From assembly GCA_002428045.1 (NCBI GenBank), contig DIZZ01000042.1, positions 5,579-23,062 of the forward strand: a stretch of DNA of 17,484 nt, written 5' to 3'. The notes below the pieces were generated by a model. The model did no database searches. It was given only the letters and a program-made list of their open reading frames with translations, and had not been told where the DNA came from. The stretch is from Verrucomicrobia bacterium UBA6015 (GTDB lineage: Bacteria > Verrucomicrobiota > Kiritimatiellia > UBA8416). Every line of letters starts with the position of its first letter. Positions within the stretch are counted from its first letter, which is position 1. Positions 1 to 7,770 of the stretch are shown one piece after another. The translations under genes and the position numbers were made by a program.

Positions 1-311
1 ACGGCCTGGTGATACTTGGCACGCGCCTCGTCGGCAATCACACAGGCGACCTCATGCATCAGGGGCTCGTCGAAGGTCGCGGCCATGCCGATCGCCTGGG
101 GGAACACGGTGGCCTGCCCCGCCCGCGCCACGCCATGCAGGCACTCGTTCCACCAGTTGTAGGCAGGCACTCCCAGACGCGGGATCGGCGGCGCTTCATG
201 CAGCATCTGGGCGATCTTCTCGCGCAGCGTCATGGCCCCAACCAGTGCATCCACACGTTCCTGCATGCTGAGGTTCGCGTCAAACCAAGGGTGATCCGTA
301 TTCATAAGCAT
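1..311 (-). CDS. Glycoside hydrolase family 3 enzyme, N-terminal part (runs off left edge)
   Basis: The first ~103 codons of a minus-strand gene are present. The translation begins MLMNTDHPWFDANLSMQERV and contains YNWWNECLHGVARAG followed by ATVFPQAIGMAATFD. This is the N-terminal signature of GH3 beta-xylosidase/beta-glucosidase proteins, which remove terminal sugars from plant oligosaccharides. The catalytic aspartate and C-terminal domains lie outside the window, so the substrate cannot be told. ATG at 311 is chosen because GAGG sits 9 nt upstream; a second ATG at 305 is in frame. No signal peptide is evident, which suggests a cytoplasmic enzyme. It lies downstream of the beta-helix and ThuA-like genes on the same strand, but a terminator-like hairpin and its own promoter-like sequence lie between. 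Confidence 0.85.
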   Translation of the reverse strand, partial: MLMNTDHPWFDANLSMQERVDALVGAMTLREKIAQMLHEAPPIPRLGVPAYNWWNECLHGVARAGQATVFPQAIGMAATFDEPLMHEVACVIADEARAKYHQA

Positions 312-338
312 AGTTATTATCCTCTTTGTTTTTTGATG

Positions 339-367
339 ATTATATTACGCTTGGTCCCAAGCGGTTT
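339..367 (-). promoter_or_regulatory. Likely GH3 promoter with overlapping 16-bp palindrome
   Basis: On the minus strand a perfect -10 hexamer TATAAT occupies 339-344, about 28 nt before the GH3 start codon. The expected -35 position (362-367) reads AAACCG, a poor match. The spacer and -35 region are covered by a perfect palindrome, CGCTTGG-GA-CCAAGCG (348-363). A poor -35 with a palindrome over it suits control by a DNA-binding protein, as repressor or activator. This is inference from layout only. Confidence 0.5.
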
Positions 368-374
368 GCCACAG

Positions 375-406
375 AAAAAATGCGCATAATGCATTTCTGT
401 TATGCG
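375..406 (-). terminator. Possible rho-independent terminator after the beta-helix gene
   Basis: On the minus strand a perfect 7-bp stem CGCATAA/TTATGCG (406-400 and 389-383) encloses a 10-nt loop. It is followed by CA and a run of six T (380-375). It lies ~75 nt past the beta-helix stop codon and before the GH3 promoter-like sequence. The stem is short and AT-rich, so termination may be partial. An overlapping alternative fold pairs ACAGAA with TTCTGT. Confidence 0.45.
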
Positions 407-479
407 TAATTCGTGGGGGCAAAAACGAGTAGAGATCGCTAGTAATAAAAAGGGAGAGAGGGAAGATAATGGCGCTAGA

Positions 480-2657
480 TTAGGGCGCTAGATTACGTTT
501 CCACCACGCGTTGGGGAAGTCTGCCGTCAGTCCCCACTGGCCCATCGCGAAATTCACAAACCCCAGCTTGATTGCCGGCGACTCCGGGCGCACCCGGTAA
601 TCGTTGTTCTGCGGATCGACAAACAACGGATCGGCATAGACCGAATGACGATCGAACCCGAGCGCCTGCCATTCCTCCATGCCACAGCGCCGCTCCGGCC
701 GCTCTCGCTCGACAATTCGCACCTCGAACCGCCCGATATCGCTGAAGAAGCAGTTATGGTCAATCTCCTCCAGCCAAGGCCCATGCGCTGGCGGCGCAAT
801 CAGCGTATAGATCTCGCCCCGGTTCTTGGTCATCCGGAAATTCAGATCATTCATGGCCTGGGCGTGCGCCTGCGACATGACCGTGATGTTGCGGAAGTAC
901 CGGTCGTGGTTGTCCTCGTTGCCGACATGGAAGCAGGGCGAGTTGGCACCGTTGACCCAGATGTTGTTGTAAACGGTGCGGTGACATCCCTCGCGCAGCT
1001 TCATGCTGACGCCAACGCAGAGGTTGTTGTAGATCTCGTAATTGGACGCGCCATCGTCCAGATCCAGCCCCCAGCCACGCTTTTCCTCGAAAAAGTTATG
1101 GCGGATGATCACCGGCTCCATGGCGTCCACCAGCATCTGGTAGGCATCGTGGCTCCGGTTGCAGGTGTACTTCGCGTGCGATTGCGCCAGGCACCAGCCC
1201 CGGTCGCGCCCCCAGGAATTGAACGGGCCATGGTCATCGGTCTCCCGGCAGGTGTCGTGGACATGGTTGAACTCGATGACGTGCCCGCCCCACGTGCCGT
1301 CACCGATGCAGAGTCCGGCGCGGGGCATGTCATAAATGTGGTTGTGGCCAGCCGTGATGCGCTTGGCACGCGAGATATAGACACCGGCCACCTGCTTGCC
1401 GAAGATGCCGCATCGCGTGATATCGTTGTTCTCCGCCCGGCATTCGTACGGGAATGTCTTTTGTGCGCCATTGGTTGTCTCCAGCGTACCCACGAAGCAG
1501 ACCGCGCTCTCACCAACCCCGGCAAAGGTGCAACCGGTCACGCTCGCATTGCGGTTGTAATTGTTGACAAAGACCGCATTACCGCCCACCGCGTCAAACC
1601 AGCATCCGCGGATGGCGCAGTCGCGCGTCCCTTCAAGGAACACCGAGCCACCCCGGTGGATCGCCCAGTCGCTCAGCGAGGGAACCTCGTATTCCTCCAG
1701 GAAGGTGGATGTCGTGTGCGCTAGCCGGAACCCGGAAAACCGGACATCATGCACGGGATTGCGCTGGCACCCCCGGATCTCGACCAGCCGTTGCAATACC
1801 GGGACCTCGACGAGGGCGTTCTCCAGCACCACGCCATCCTCCGGCATCAGATAGAGAATTCCGCCGGACCGGTCCAGATACCATTCGCCGGGAGCATCCA
1901 GTTCTTCGAACACGTTCTCGACGAAGAACCGCGATTTCTCATTAACCAGCGAGGGCGTCTCGAAATACTTTGCCCCGACCTGCTGTCCGCCCTCGCCAAA
2001 CCAGATCCGGTGATGCTCCCAGTCAACGTGCCGCACCCGCCATTGCATGTTCGCCCAGTAAAGCGCCTGGAAGGCATGGACCACCGCCTCCTCGGGCCGC
2101 GCCCACCGCTTGTCCGTGAATTCCACCGGATCAAACACCAGCCCGCGTTGCGGCTGCCCGGAATAGGTCATGTCCGCATCCTTGTCCGGACATGGATCCG
2201 GCACCTCGGGGGCCAAGGCTCCCGCCACCTTGGCGTACCCGCTGTATTTCTCCGTCCGGGACGGATCGGCGTTGGGAACCCTTGCCCGGATCTGGCGCTT
2301 GCCATTGATGAACAACTGGGTGCAATCCATCCCTGCCGGCACCGTGGTCATCATAATGCCGTCGCGGTACGGCTTCCAGGCACACGCCAGCCGACACCCT
2401 CCGCTCAATGTAACCCGCTCGCCCGGTGCCGCCTCGAAAGCAATCCCGGAATCCTCCGCAGTCAGCACCAAGGGCTCATTAAGATAATGCGTCCCCTCGT
2501 GCACAATCACAGTTCCCGCCGCTGTTGGCGGACGCTGCCGACGACGCAATGCGTCGCGCGCACCCACCAAGGTCGCAAGCGGCAAGGACGCCGTGCCCGG
2601 ATGGGCATCATTCCCGTTAACCGCCACATGCAAGCAGATTGGCGTTTTCGCATTCAT
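480..2657 (-). CDS. Right-handed parallel beta-helix protein, probable glycoside hydrolase (GH141-like)
   Basis: A protein of ~725 aa. Its N-terminus LHVAVNGNDAHPGTASLPLA followed by ATLVGARDALR is the usual opening of large PVC/Bacteroidota right-handed beta-helix proteins. Other family features are VIVHEGTHYLNEPLVLTAED (~50-68), ENVFEELDAPGEWYLDR (~247-263) and DDHGPFNSWGRDR (~474-486), with repeated short G/N-rich strands between. The layout is closest to GH141-type enzymes (alpha-fucosidase, xylanase). I cannot assign the catalytic acids, so the substrate is unknown. No signal peptide is seen. ATG at 2657 is preferred because GGGAGG lies 5 nt upstream; a TTG at 2672 is in frame but lacks such a site. 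It starts 11 nt after the ThuA-like gene ends, so the two are probably co-transcribed. Confidence 0.85.
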   Translation of the reverse strand: MNAKTPICLHVAVNGNDAHPGTASLPLATLVGARDALRRRQRPPTAAGTVIVHEGTHYLNEPLVLTAEDSGIAFEAAPGERVTLSGGCRLACAWKPYRDGIMMTTVPAGMDCTQLFINGKRQIRARVPNADPSRTEKYSGYAKVAGALAPEVPDPCPDKDADMTYSGQPQRGLVFDPVEFTDKRWARPEEAVVHAFQALYWANMQWRVRHVDWEHHRIWFGEGGQQVGAKYFETPSLVNEKSRFFVENVFEELDAPGEWYLDRSGGILYLMPEDGVVLENALVEVPVLQRLVEIRGCQRNPVHDVRFSGFRLAHTTSTFLEEYEVPSLSDWAIHRGGSVFLEGTRDCAIRGCWFDAVGGNAVFVNNYNRNASVTGCTFAGVGESAVCFVGTLETTNGAQKTFPYECRAENNDITRCGIFGKQVAGVYISRAKRITAGHNHIYDMPRAGLCIGDGTWGGHVIEFNHVHDTCRETDDHGPFNSWGRDRGWCLAQSHAKYTCNRSHDAYQMLVDAMEPVIIRHNFFEEKRGWGLDLDDGASNYEIYNNLCVGVSMKLREGCHRTVYNNIWVNGANSPCFHVGNEDNHDRYFRNITVMSQAHAQAMNDLNFRMTKNRGEIYTLIAPPAHGPWLEEIDHNCFFSDIGRFEVRIVERERPERRCGMEEWQALGFDRHSVYADPLFVDPQNNDYRVRPESPAIKLGFVNFAMGQWGLTADFPNAWWKRNLAP

Positions 2658-2668
2658 AACAACCTCCC

Positions 2669-3505
2669 TCAAACGGTCATGCGTTCCCCATTTTTACGGG
2701 CTTGCCTTGCGCTGCCGAGCGGTAGATGGCATCCATCCAGATCCTGAACCATTCCCGCCCCGGTCGTGTGCGGATTCGGGGTCCTGATCACCTCCAGCGC
2801 AGGGGAATTGGGTGCCGTGTGCGCCTGCATAATCTGCGGACGAGCCCACCGGACGGCGTTGCCGATGACCTTGAGCACATTCTGATCATGGTAGATCGGA
2901 TAGGTCTCATGCCCCGGTCGGAAATAGAACACCTTGCCATGCCCCCGTTCGAATGCCACCCCGCTTCGGAAGACTTCCCCGCCCTCGAACCAGGAAATGA
3001 ACAACACCTTGCCGTCCTGGGGAATGTCGAACCGCTCCCCGTACATCTCCGTGTGGGGCAGTTCGAAATAGTCCCCGATCCCCCGGGTAATCGGATGCGA
3101 CGGCTCGATATTCCACAGCCGCTCTTTTTCGCCGACTTCACGCCATTTCAACGAGCAGGTCGTCCCCATCAGGGCTTTGAATATTTTCGAGAAATGGCCG
3201 GAATGCAACACGATCAGCCCCATCCCCTCCAACACCCGCTTCTGGACGCGCCGGACAATGTCATCCTGCACCGCTCCATGGGCGCAATGCCCCCACCACA
3301 GCATCACATCGGTGCTATTGACCACATCCTCGGTCAACCCGTGTTCGGGATCGTCAAGCGCCGCCAGCCGGATATCCAGGTCTTCCGACCGGATACCCTC
3401 GGCGATGGTCGCATGCATCCCCTCCGGGTAAATGCGCTTGACGATCTCATGTTTTTTCTCGTGACGAAACTCGTTCCAGATGGTGACCCTGATCTTCGTG
3501 TCCAT
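2669..3505 (-). CDS. ThuA-like domain protein with a frameshifted C-terminal tail
   Basis: Residues 1-~223 match the ThuA family (class I glutamine-amidotransferase-like fold, linked to sugar use): VTIWNEFRHE at the start, DVMLWWGHCAHG (~66-77), GLIVLHSGHFSKIFKALMG (~96-114), PSHPITRGIGDYFELPHTEM (~135-154), VFYFRPGHETYPIYHD (~192-207). ATG at 3505 has AAGGA 7 nt upstream. The last ~30 residues look artificial. From about residue 250 (near 2758, in a G-rich run) the +1 frame instead reads EWFRIWMDAIYRSAAQGKPV and then KMGNA to a stop at 2677-2679. That resembles the C-terminus of a Gfo/Idh/MocA oxidoreductase. The tail is therefore either a 1-nt frameshift or a deletion scar joining two genes. 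The biochemical role of ThuA proteins is not settled. Confidence 0.85.
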   Translation of the reverse strand: MDTKIRVTIWNEFRHEKKHEIVKRIYPEGMHATIAEGIRSEDLDIRLAALDDPEHGLTEDVVNSTDVMLWWGHCAHGAVQDDIVRRVQKRVLEGMGLIVLHSGHFSKIFKALMGTTCSLKWREVGEKERLWNIEPSHPITRGIGDYFELPHTEMYGERFDIPQDGKVLFISWFEGGEVFRSGVAFERGHGKVFYFRPGHETYPIYHDQNVLKVIGNAVRWARPQIMQAHTAPNSPALEVIRTPNPHTTGAGMVQDLDGCHLPLGSARQARKNGERMTV

Positions 3506-3531
3506 ACTTGTTTCCTTCTCCTACGTGTGTT

Positions 3532-3560
3532 TTGACCTTGTGCAATGGTCTTGTTTATAG
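3532..3560 (+). promoter_or_regulatory. Possible promoter of the AraC-type regulator
   Basis: The plus strand has TTGACC (3532-3537), then TTTATA at 3554-3559 (16-nt spacer) or TTATAG at 3555-3560 (17-nt spacer). It overlaps the opposing ThuA promoter, so the two could compete. The predicted leader is ~85 nt. No strong single -10 stands out. Confidence 0.25.
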
Positions 3561-3582
3561 GACAGTCTGACCGCCGTATCAA
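3554..3582 (-). promoter_or_regulatory. Promoter for the ThuA/beta-helix operon
   Basis: The minus strand shows TTGATA (-35, 3582-3577), a 17-nt spacer and TATAAA (-10, 3559-3554). It lies ~50 nt upstream of the ThuA-like start codon, inside the 144-nt divergent region shared with the AraC-type regulator. Five of six bases match at each box. Confidence 0.6.
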
Positions 3583-3649
3583 GGGCCATTCTTAGGCAAA
3601 AACCGACAATATCAGGACATATCTTATATTCAGGGATCCGCACGCAAGC

Positions 3650-4567
3650 ATGCTCAGCAACCGTCATAGGGATCGTTACCAGGCAGCCGTCTACAAATGG
3701 CTGTCGTGCGCACAGCAGCACGGTATCCGGCTGCACTGCCCCGCTCCTTCCAGAGGCGCACGCCTTCTGGAGGGTGGGCACTCGCACTTCCACCCCGAAC
3801 TATTCCTACAGCTCGGTGGTGCCACAGAGTTCCGGTTCCCGCACGAAACCATCCGCCTTCCGGCGGGCGAGGCACTACTGGTCCCGCGTAAAATGCCGCA
3901 TGCGGAGACCGCCCACCACTGGCGGGGTACATTCCGGAACCTGGTCATTATGTTCCCCCGGGATGGAGTCACGCTGCACACAGGTGTACGGACACCAAGC
4001 GGCAAACCTCGTTCGCAGGACTTCGAGTACTTCAAGACTGGAAAAGGCCACCAGATAGCCAGGTATCTGGACGATATCGAGGCCTTGCAAGCTGGTGCGA
4101 CGCAACCGGAGTCCGAAGAGGCGATGCGAAGCCTGCTGCAAGCCGTGCTGGCCTATCTGCGATTGGTAATGGTGCAGGACGACGAGGACGATAACCCGAA
4201 AGAATCCGCGAAGGTTCGCGAATGCCGTTTTTTTGTCATCAGCCATCTTCATGACCCGCACCTGTCGGTAAAGTATCTGGCATCGCGTCTTCAATGCTCG
4301 GCAGACTATCTCTCACATCTCTTCGCGGTGGAAACCGGCAAGCGCCTGACAGACTTCATCCTGCAGGAGCGAATGGCGATGGCGAAGCAGAACCTGGCCA
4401 ATCCCACCCTATCCATCAAGGAGATCGCCTGGTCCTGCGGCTTTGCCGACCCAGGCTATTTCACCCGCCTCTTCAAGCGCGTCACCGGGCTCCCCCCGCG
4501 CACGTTCCGCCAAGGCCGGAATGCCTGTAACGTCAACTCGTTTGAACGAATAACCAATAGTATGTGA
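3650..4567 (+). CDS. AraC-family transcriptional regulator with N-terminal cupin sensor
   Basis: A 305-aa protein. Residues ~40-85 (GGHSHFHPELFLQLGG and LPAGEALLVPRKMPHAE) form an AraC-type cupin ligand-binding domain. Residues ~190-287 form the two-helix-turn-helix DNA-binding domain: LSVKYLASRLQCSADYLSHL (~205-224), then LSIKEIAWSCGFADPGYFTR (~254-273) and LFKRVTGLPPRTFR. Length and order are normal for sugar-responsive AraC regulators. It diverges from the ThuA/beta-helix operon, so it most likely activates those genes when a plant-derived sugar is present (inference from position). ATG at 3650 is the first start; the upstream ribosome site is weak, so a later start is possible. The tail after the HTH (~16 residues) is unremarkable. 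Confidence 0.9.
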   Translation: MLSNRHRDRYQAAVYKWLSCAQQHGIRLHCPAPSRGARLLEGGHSHFHPELFLQLGGATEFRFPHETIRLPAGEALLVPRKMPHAETAHHWRGTFRNLVIMFPRDGVTLHTGVRTPSGKPRSQDFEYFKTGKGHQIARYLDDIEALQAGATQPESEEAMRSLLQAVLAYLRLVMVQDDEDDNPKESAKVRECRFFVISHLHDPHLSVKYLASRLQCSADYLSHLFAVETGKRLTDFILQERMAMAKQNLANPTLSIKEIAWSCGFADPGYFTRLFKRVTGLPPRTFRQGRNACNVNSFERITNSM

Positions 4568-4596
4568 AGTCGGATTTATTGGGCTTGGGGGTCACA

Positions 4597-4817
4597 TCTC
4601 GCCATTCTTCATCTTAATCAACTCACTCTCTATCTACTGGTTACGACTGACGGATTCTGACGCGACGACCGCAACAACCGAAATCAGATTCAGGCACTCT
4701 CGCTCCTCAGATTCGGGACTGCCCTCATCCATCCGTTCCCCGGCGACCGGAAGGGCTTCCCGAGGCTCGATTCCCCTCCCCATTCCGCCCCTTGTTCAAA
4801 GCGCCTGCAACGTACCA
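4597..4817. repeat. Left copy of ~220-bp direct repeat flanking the defence island
   Basis: This stretch aligns with 16286-16504 in the same orientation, from TCTCGCCATTCTTCAT to TTGTTCAAAGCGCCTGCAAC and GTACCA. By hand I count about 25 mismatches and three small gaps, about 87% identity. No convincing gene is carried: the frames of the two copies break at different points. It lies 30 nt past the AraC gene stop. The matching promoter-like hexamers of the right copy are altered here (TAGATA and GATGAA). Confidence 0.8.
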
Positions 4818-4872
4818 CCGAATTCCGCCCAAGATCAATCAGGATCTCCCGTTTTGCCAGGGCAGACGCATC

Positions 4873-4974
4873 TTAATTTTCCTGTCCAACCCACTTGCAG
4901 ATACGTTCAAGATGCAGGACATCAACCTCGTCGAATACATCGGCAACGGTGGAATCAAAATCCAAGACGGCCAT
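4873..4974 (-). pseudogene. Fragment of a GAF-domain protein (C-terminal end only)
   Basis: The minus strand from the ATG at 4974 to the TAA at 4873 encodes 33 residues: MAVLDFDSTVADVFDEVDVL then HLERICKWVGQEN. This matches the last strand and helix of GAF-domain proteins of the free-methionine-(R)-sulfoxide reductase type, whose ends read VLDIDSP..FDEEDxxxLExL. The rest of the domain is absent; upstream sequence passes straight into the CutA-like fragment in another frame. It is a gene remnant and probably not functional. The assignment rests on a short match. Confidence 0.45.
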
Positions 4975-5173
4975 TTTCCTGGGAGGCCTGTTGGCATTCG
5001 TGTTGCAGCCAGGCAAGATAGCCGGGTAGGCCTGCGGTGATCGGCAAGCAAATAATTTCAGGGCACTCGTAGGGGTGTTTTCTTCGGATCAGCGCTTCGA
5101 CGTCGGGATAGCACCCGACCGTGGACTTGATCAATGCCAGCGTCGTCACCACCATGCAGGCCTCCGTATTCAT
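4955..5173 (-). pseudogene. cutA: Truncated CutA-like (divalent-cation tolerance family) gene
   Basis: A 72-aa frame. LIKSTVGCYPDVEALIRRKH followed by PYECPEIICLPITAGLPGYL and AWL corresponds to the C-terminal half of CutA1, a small trimeric protein linked to copper tolerance whose members are ~100-115 aa. The opening MNTEACMVVTT resembles a CutA first strand. About 40-50 residues between it and LIKST seem missing, which suggests an internal deletion. The last ~15 residues no longer match. The start (ATG 5173) has an excellent AGGAGG 7 nt upstream, and the gene lies 20 nt after the helicase stop codon, so it may still be translated. Confidence 0.55.
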
Positions 5174-5193
5174 GCCAGTGCCTCCTTCTATGG

Positions 5194-7770
5194 TCAGGCC
5201 TTAAGTATTGCTTGGATGGCGGCCCAGTCCTTGCCGCGTGGCATGATGAACAGGCATTTGCCGTTGCTACGCCTTGCCCAAAGTTCACCAAGCTGCCGCT
5301 TCTCGATATTGTCCGGCAAATCCCAGTCCCGCGTGTTCTTGTATTCAACCACCAGGATACGGCCATCCGTCATCTTGCAGAGGAAGTCGGGATAAAAGCG
5401 GTCCGTAGCGGTCTGCAGCGAGAAGGATGTCGGCTTGCGCTCGACATTCCGCACCCAGTACTTGACGCCTTCAAGCCGCGTCGCCAATAGCACGGCGCAC
5501 TCGAATTCCTCGCCCTCGGCGCGCAGATTTCCGATATGCGGGAAGAAATGCCCTGGCAAATCGGTAAAGCCCGCGTAAGGCCAATCATAGGCGTAGCGCC
5601 CCTGCTCGAAAATCATCTCGCAGCGATCATCCACCGAAAAGTCCGCCACGGTTGCCAGCAAGGATTCGTGGACCTTGCGCATCGCCTCGCGTTTGGCAGC
5701 TTTGATCTTCTGTTCCAAGGCGGTTCGCAACCGGAATTTCGCGTAGTTCAATTCCTCCAGCGAAAGGCTGCGCTTCTCGATCAGCGACGTGACCGCCGCA
5801 TTGAGAAAGGCGGCTTTCTCATCGGGCAAGACGCTGTCATCGTGGATATTCTTTGCGAGCCATTCCACCAGATCTACCTGACTCCATTCGGATTGAAAAT
5901 CGAACAAGGCCAGTTGCGCCTCGACATTGGCGAAATATTCGAATTTTACGGATTCCTCGCGTACGAGAAAACGACCACCCTGGGCCGTGCGCTCCGGTTT
6001 CGCAAATTCCCCCTCGGACAATTCCGCCGGATAATCCAGCAGCCGCCAGTCGCCTTGCAGCAGATGCGTTTCCTCGAACGGCTCCCAAAATTCGCCCTGG
6101 CGCAAGGCCAGCAGAGGCACATGGAACAATTCTCCCAATTCGGATGGCGTCTTCTGTGTACGCGCCACGGATGCCCCGATCCGTGAAATCGCCTGCCGGA
6201 CCGCAGCCTTGCCTTCCTGACTCTGGAATACGCCTTCAAGGGCCGCCGCCTGCTTCGCGTTAAAATTGCCTTTGAGCGTGATCGAACCGGATTCGGGCGC
6301 AATCTCGACCTTCGCCGCCAGCCCCGCCGGTATGGCTTCCGGTTCTGGAAGTTCCGGGGCGGTAAAGGTCACACCGGATGAAAGCGTAAACAAGTCGTCG
6401 CCGTTTGGATCCTCGGCGGTATGGATCAGATCGCGGGCCTCCTGCCGCTCGAAACCGTTCTTGACCAAACCGTCCCGCAGGCTCTCTACGGTGGATTGAA
6501 GATTCGTCGAGGTGACAAATGCATACGCCTCGTTCAATTCCTGCCGGGACTTGCGCTTCGCGCCGGGCATACGCAGGATCCGCCCCAGGATCTGCTCCGC
6601 CGCCGTCGCCGAATTGGTATTGCGGAAGGAACACAGCACATAGGCAAACGGGCAGTCCCAGCCTTCCCGCAGCTTGTCTATGGTGATAATAAACCGCTTC
6701 CGGCACGTTTTGGCCAGAATGTCATCCCCGGCGATATCGTCGTTGACCCCGGTCGCGATGCCGATCTCGTCCTCCGGAACACCGAAATCATCCATCAGCG
6801 ACTGCTTCACCCGCTCGGGCACGAGCGTCTCCCGGTCATTGTCCTTACGTTCCGCCTGCAAGAGCATGATCGGACGCAGATAGTCGCCGGATTCCTGGCA
6901 CTCCGCATCCGCCAGCGCCTGAAGGTTGTTCAGGCAGGCAATCGCATCCCGGACGGCATCCTGCCAATTGTCGCGCCGTATCAACTCCAGCGGCATCTTG
7001 ATCATATCAGCCGCCTGCAGGGCCGATGCACCCACGCTGAAAAGGACATTGCTCGGCTGTAGCGAGCGGTCCGGCGTGGCGGTCAGTTCCAGGATCGCGC
7101 TCGGCTCGAACCGCGCCAGCGTCTCGAACGCCAGCGCCGTGCCCTGGTTATGCGCCTCGTCCACGATCACGAACGGATGCCGCAGCCGCAGCGCATCCAC
7201 CAGCGAAAGGTTGCCCCGCGCCGCCGGATCGCGCACCGCCTCGAAATGCGGCAGCATATCCGTATTCTGCTTGTAGACGCTCAGCCGTTCCATATCCTCC
7301 TGCTTGAACGCCTGCATCGTCGCCACAATGATGACGCTGGATCCATTCAGAACGTTCGGCTTCATCCGCAGCGCCTGCTCGATCTCCAGAACCGTCACCT
7401 CGCCCAGCGCGGAAAAGACCGCCTGATGCAGAAGATTATCGGGATCGCGCAACGCCTTCAGCGTCTGTGTCCGGATCGGTTCCGAGGGCACCAGCCAGAG
7501 CGTCACGCTGTGCTGGGTGAACAGCAGGCTGCGGTTTGCCCGCTCGATGGCCAGGCCTCCGATCAGCGTCTTGCCGCCGCCGGTAGGGATGCGCAGGCAG
7601 ATGTACGGCACATGCGCCAGCGTCGGCAATGGACGGTAATGCAGCGCCATACCACGCCAGTCCTTGGTCGTCTCCTCATACGCGAAACGCGGATTGCTGC
7701 TCGTCTTGCAACGCTTGAAAAAGGCTTCCAGCCAGTCCAGCGCCTCCTCCTGGTAACTTTTAAGAATCAT
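5194..7770 (-). CDS. res: Type III restriction Res-like helicase with C-terminal PD-(D/E)XK nuclease
   Basis: An 858-aa superfamily II helicase. Walker A PTGGGKT (62-68), Walker B DEAH (204-207), TATP (230-233), DKLREGWDCP (365-374) and QILGRILRMPG (393-403) are all intact. The C-terminus carries YPDFLCKMTDGRILVVEYKN (793-812), a PD...E-x-K nuclease motif with D795, E809 and K811. This order is that of type III restriction subunits, which translocate on DNA and cut unmodified DNA together with Mod. ATG at 7770 has AGGAG 7 nt upstream and overlaps the end of the YhcG-like gene by 11 nt, so translation is probably coupled. It is the last full gene of the mod-yhcG-res set. Recognition sequence unknown. 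Confidence 0.9.
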   Translation of the reverse strand: MILKSYQEEALDWLEAFFKRCKTSSNPRFAYEETTKDWRGMALHYRPLPTLAHVPYICLRIPTGGGKTLIGGLAIERANRSLLFTQHSVTLWLVPSEPIRTQTLKALRDPDNLLHQAVFSALGEVTVLEIEQALRMKPNVLNGSSVIIVATMQAFKQEDMERLSVYKQNTDMLPHFEAVRDPAARGNLSLVDALRLRHPFVIVDEAHNQGTALAFETLARFEPSAILELTATPDRSLQPSNVLFSVGASALQAADMIKMPLELIRRDNWQDAVRDAIACLNNLQALADAECQESGDYLRPIMLLQAERKDNDRETLVPERVKQSLMDDFGVPEDEIGIATGVNDDIAGDDILAKTCRKRFIITIDKLREGWDCPFAYVLCSFRNTNSATAAEQILGRILRMPGAKRKSRQELNEAYAFVTSTNLQSTVESLRDGLVKNGFERQEARDLIHTAEDPNGDDLFTLSSGVTFTAPELPEPEAIPAGLAAKVEIAPESGSITLKGNFNAKQAAALEGVFQSQEGKAAVRQAISRIGASVARTQKTPSELGELFHVPLLALRQGEFWEPFEETHLLQGDWRLLDYPAELSEGEFAKPERTAQGGRFLVREESVKFEYFANVEAQLALFDFQSEWSQVDLVEWLAKNIHDDSVLPDEKAAFLNAAVTSLIEKRSLSLEELNYAKFRLRTALEQKIKAAKREAMRKVHESLLATVADFSVDDRCEMIFEQGRYAYDWPYAGFTDLPGHFFPHIGNLRAEGEEFECAVLLATRLEGVKYWVRNVERKPTSFSLQTATDRFYPDFLCKMTDGRILVVEYKNTRDWDLPDNIEKRQLGELWARRSNGKCLFIMPRGKDWAAIQAILKA

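Noticed and set aside
645..1724. 359-aa plus-strand open frame
   Set aside because: It is antisense to the beta-helix gene, has no recognisable motif, and its composition is that of a reverse-strand shadow of a high-GC gene.
1749..3535. Plus-strand open frames of 332 and 269 aa
   Set aside because: Both lie fully antisense to the beta-helix and ThuA-like genes, which have clear family motifs and ribosome sites.
4597..4817. Repeat as an integron attC site or insertion sequence
   Set aside because: No RYYYAAC/GTTRRRY box pair fits, there are no terminal inverted repeats or target duplications that I can see, and no integrase or transposase is in the window.
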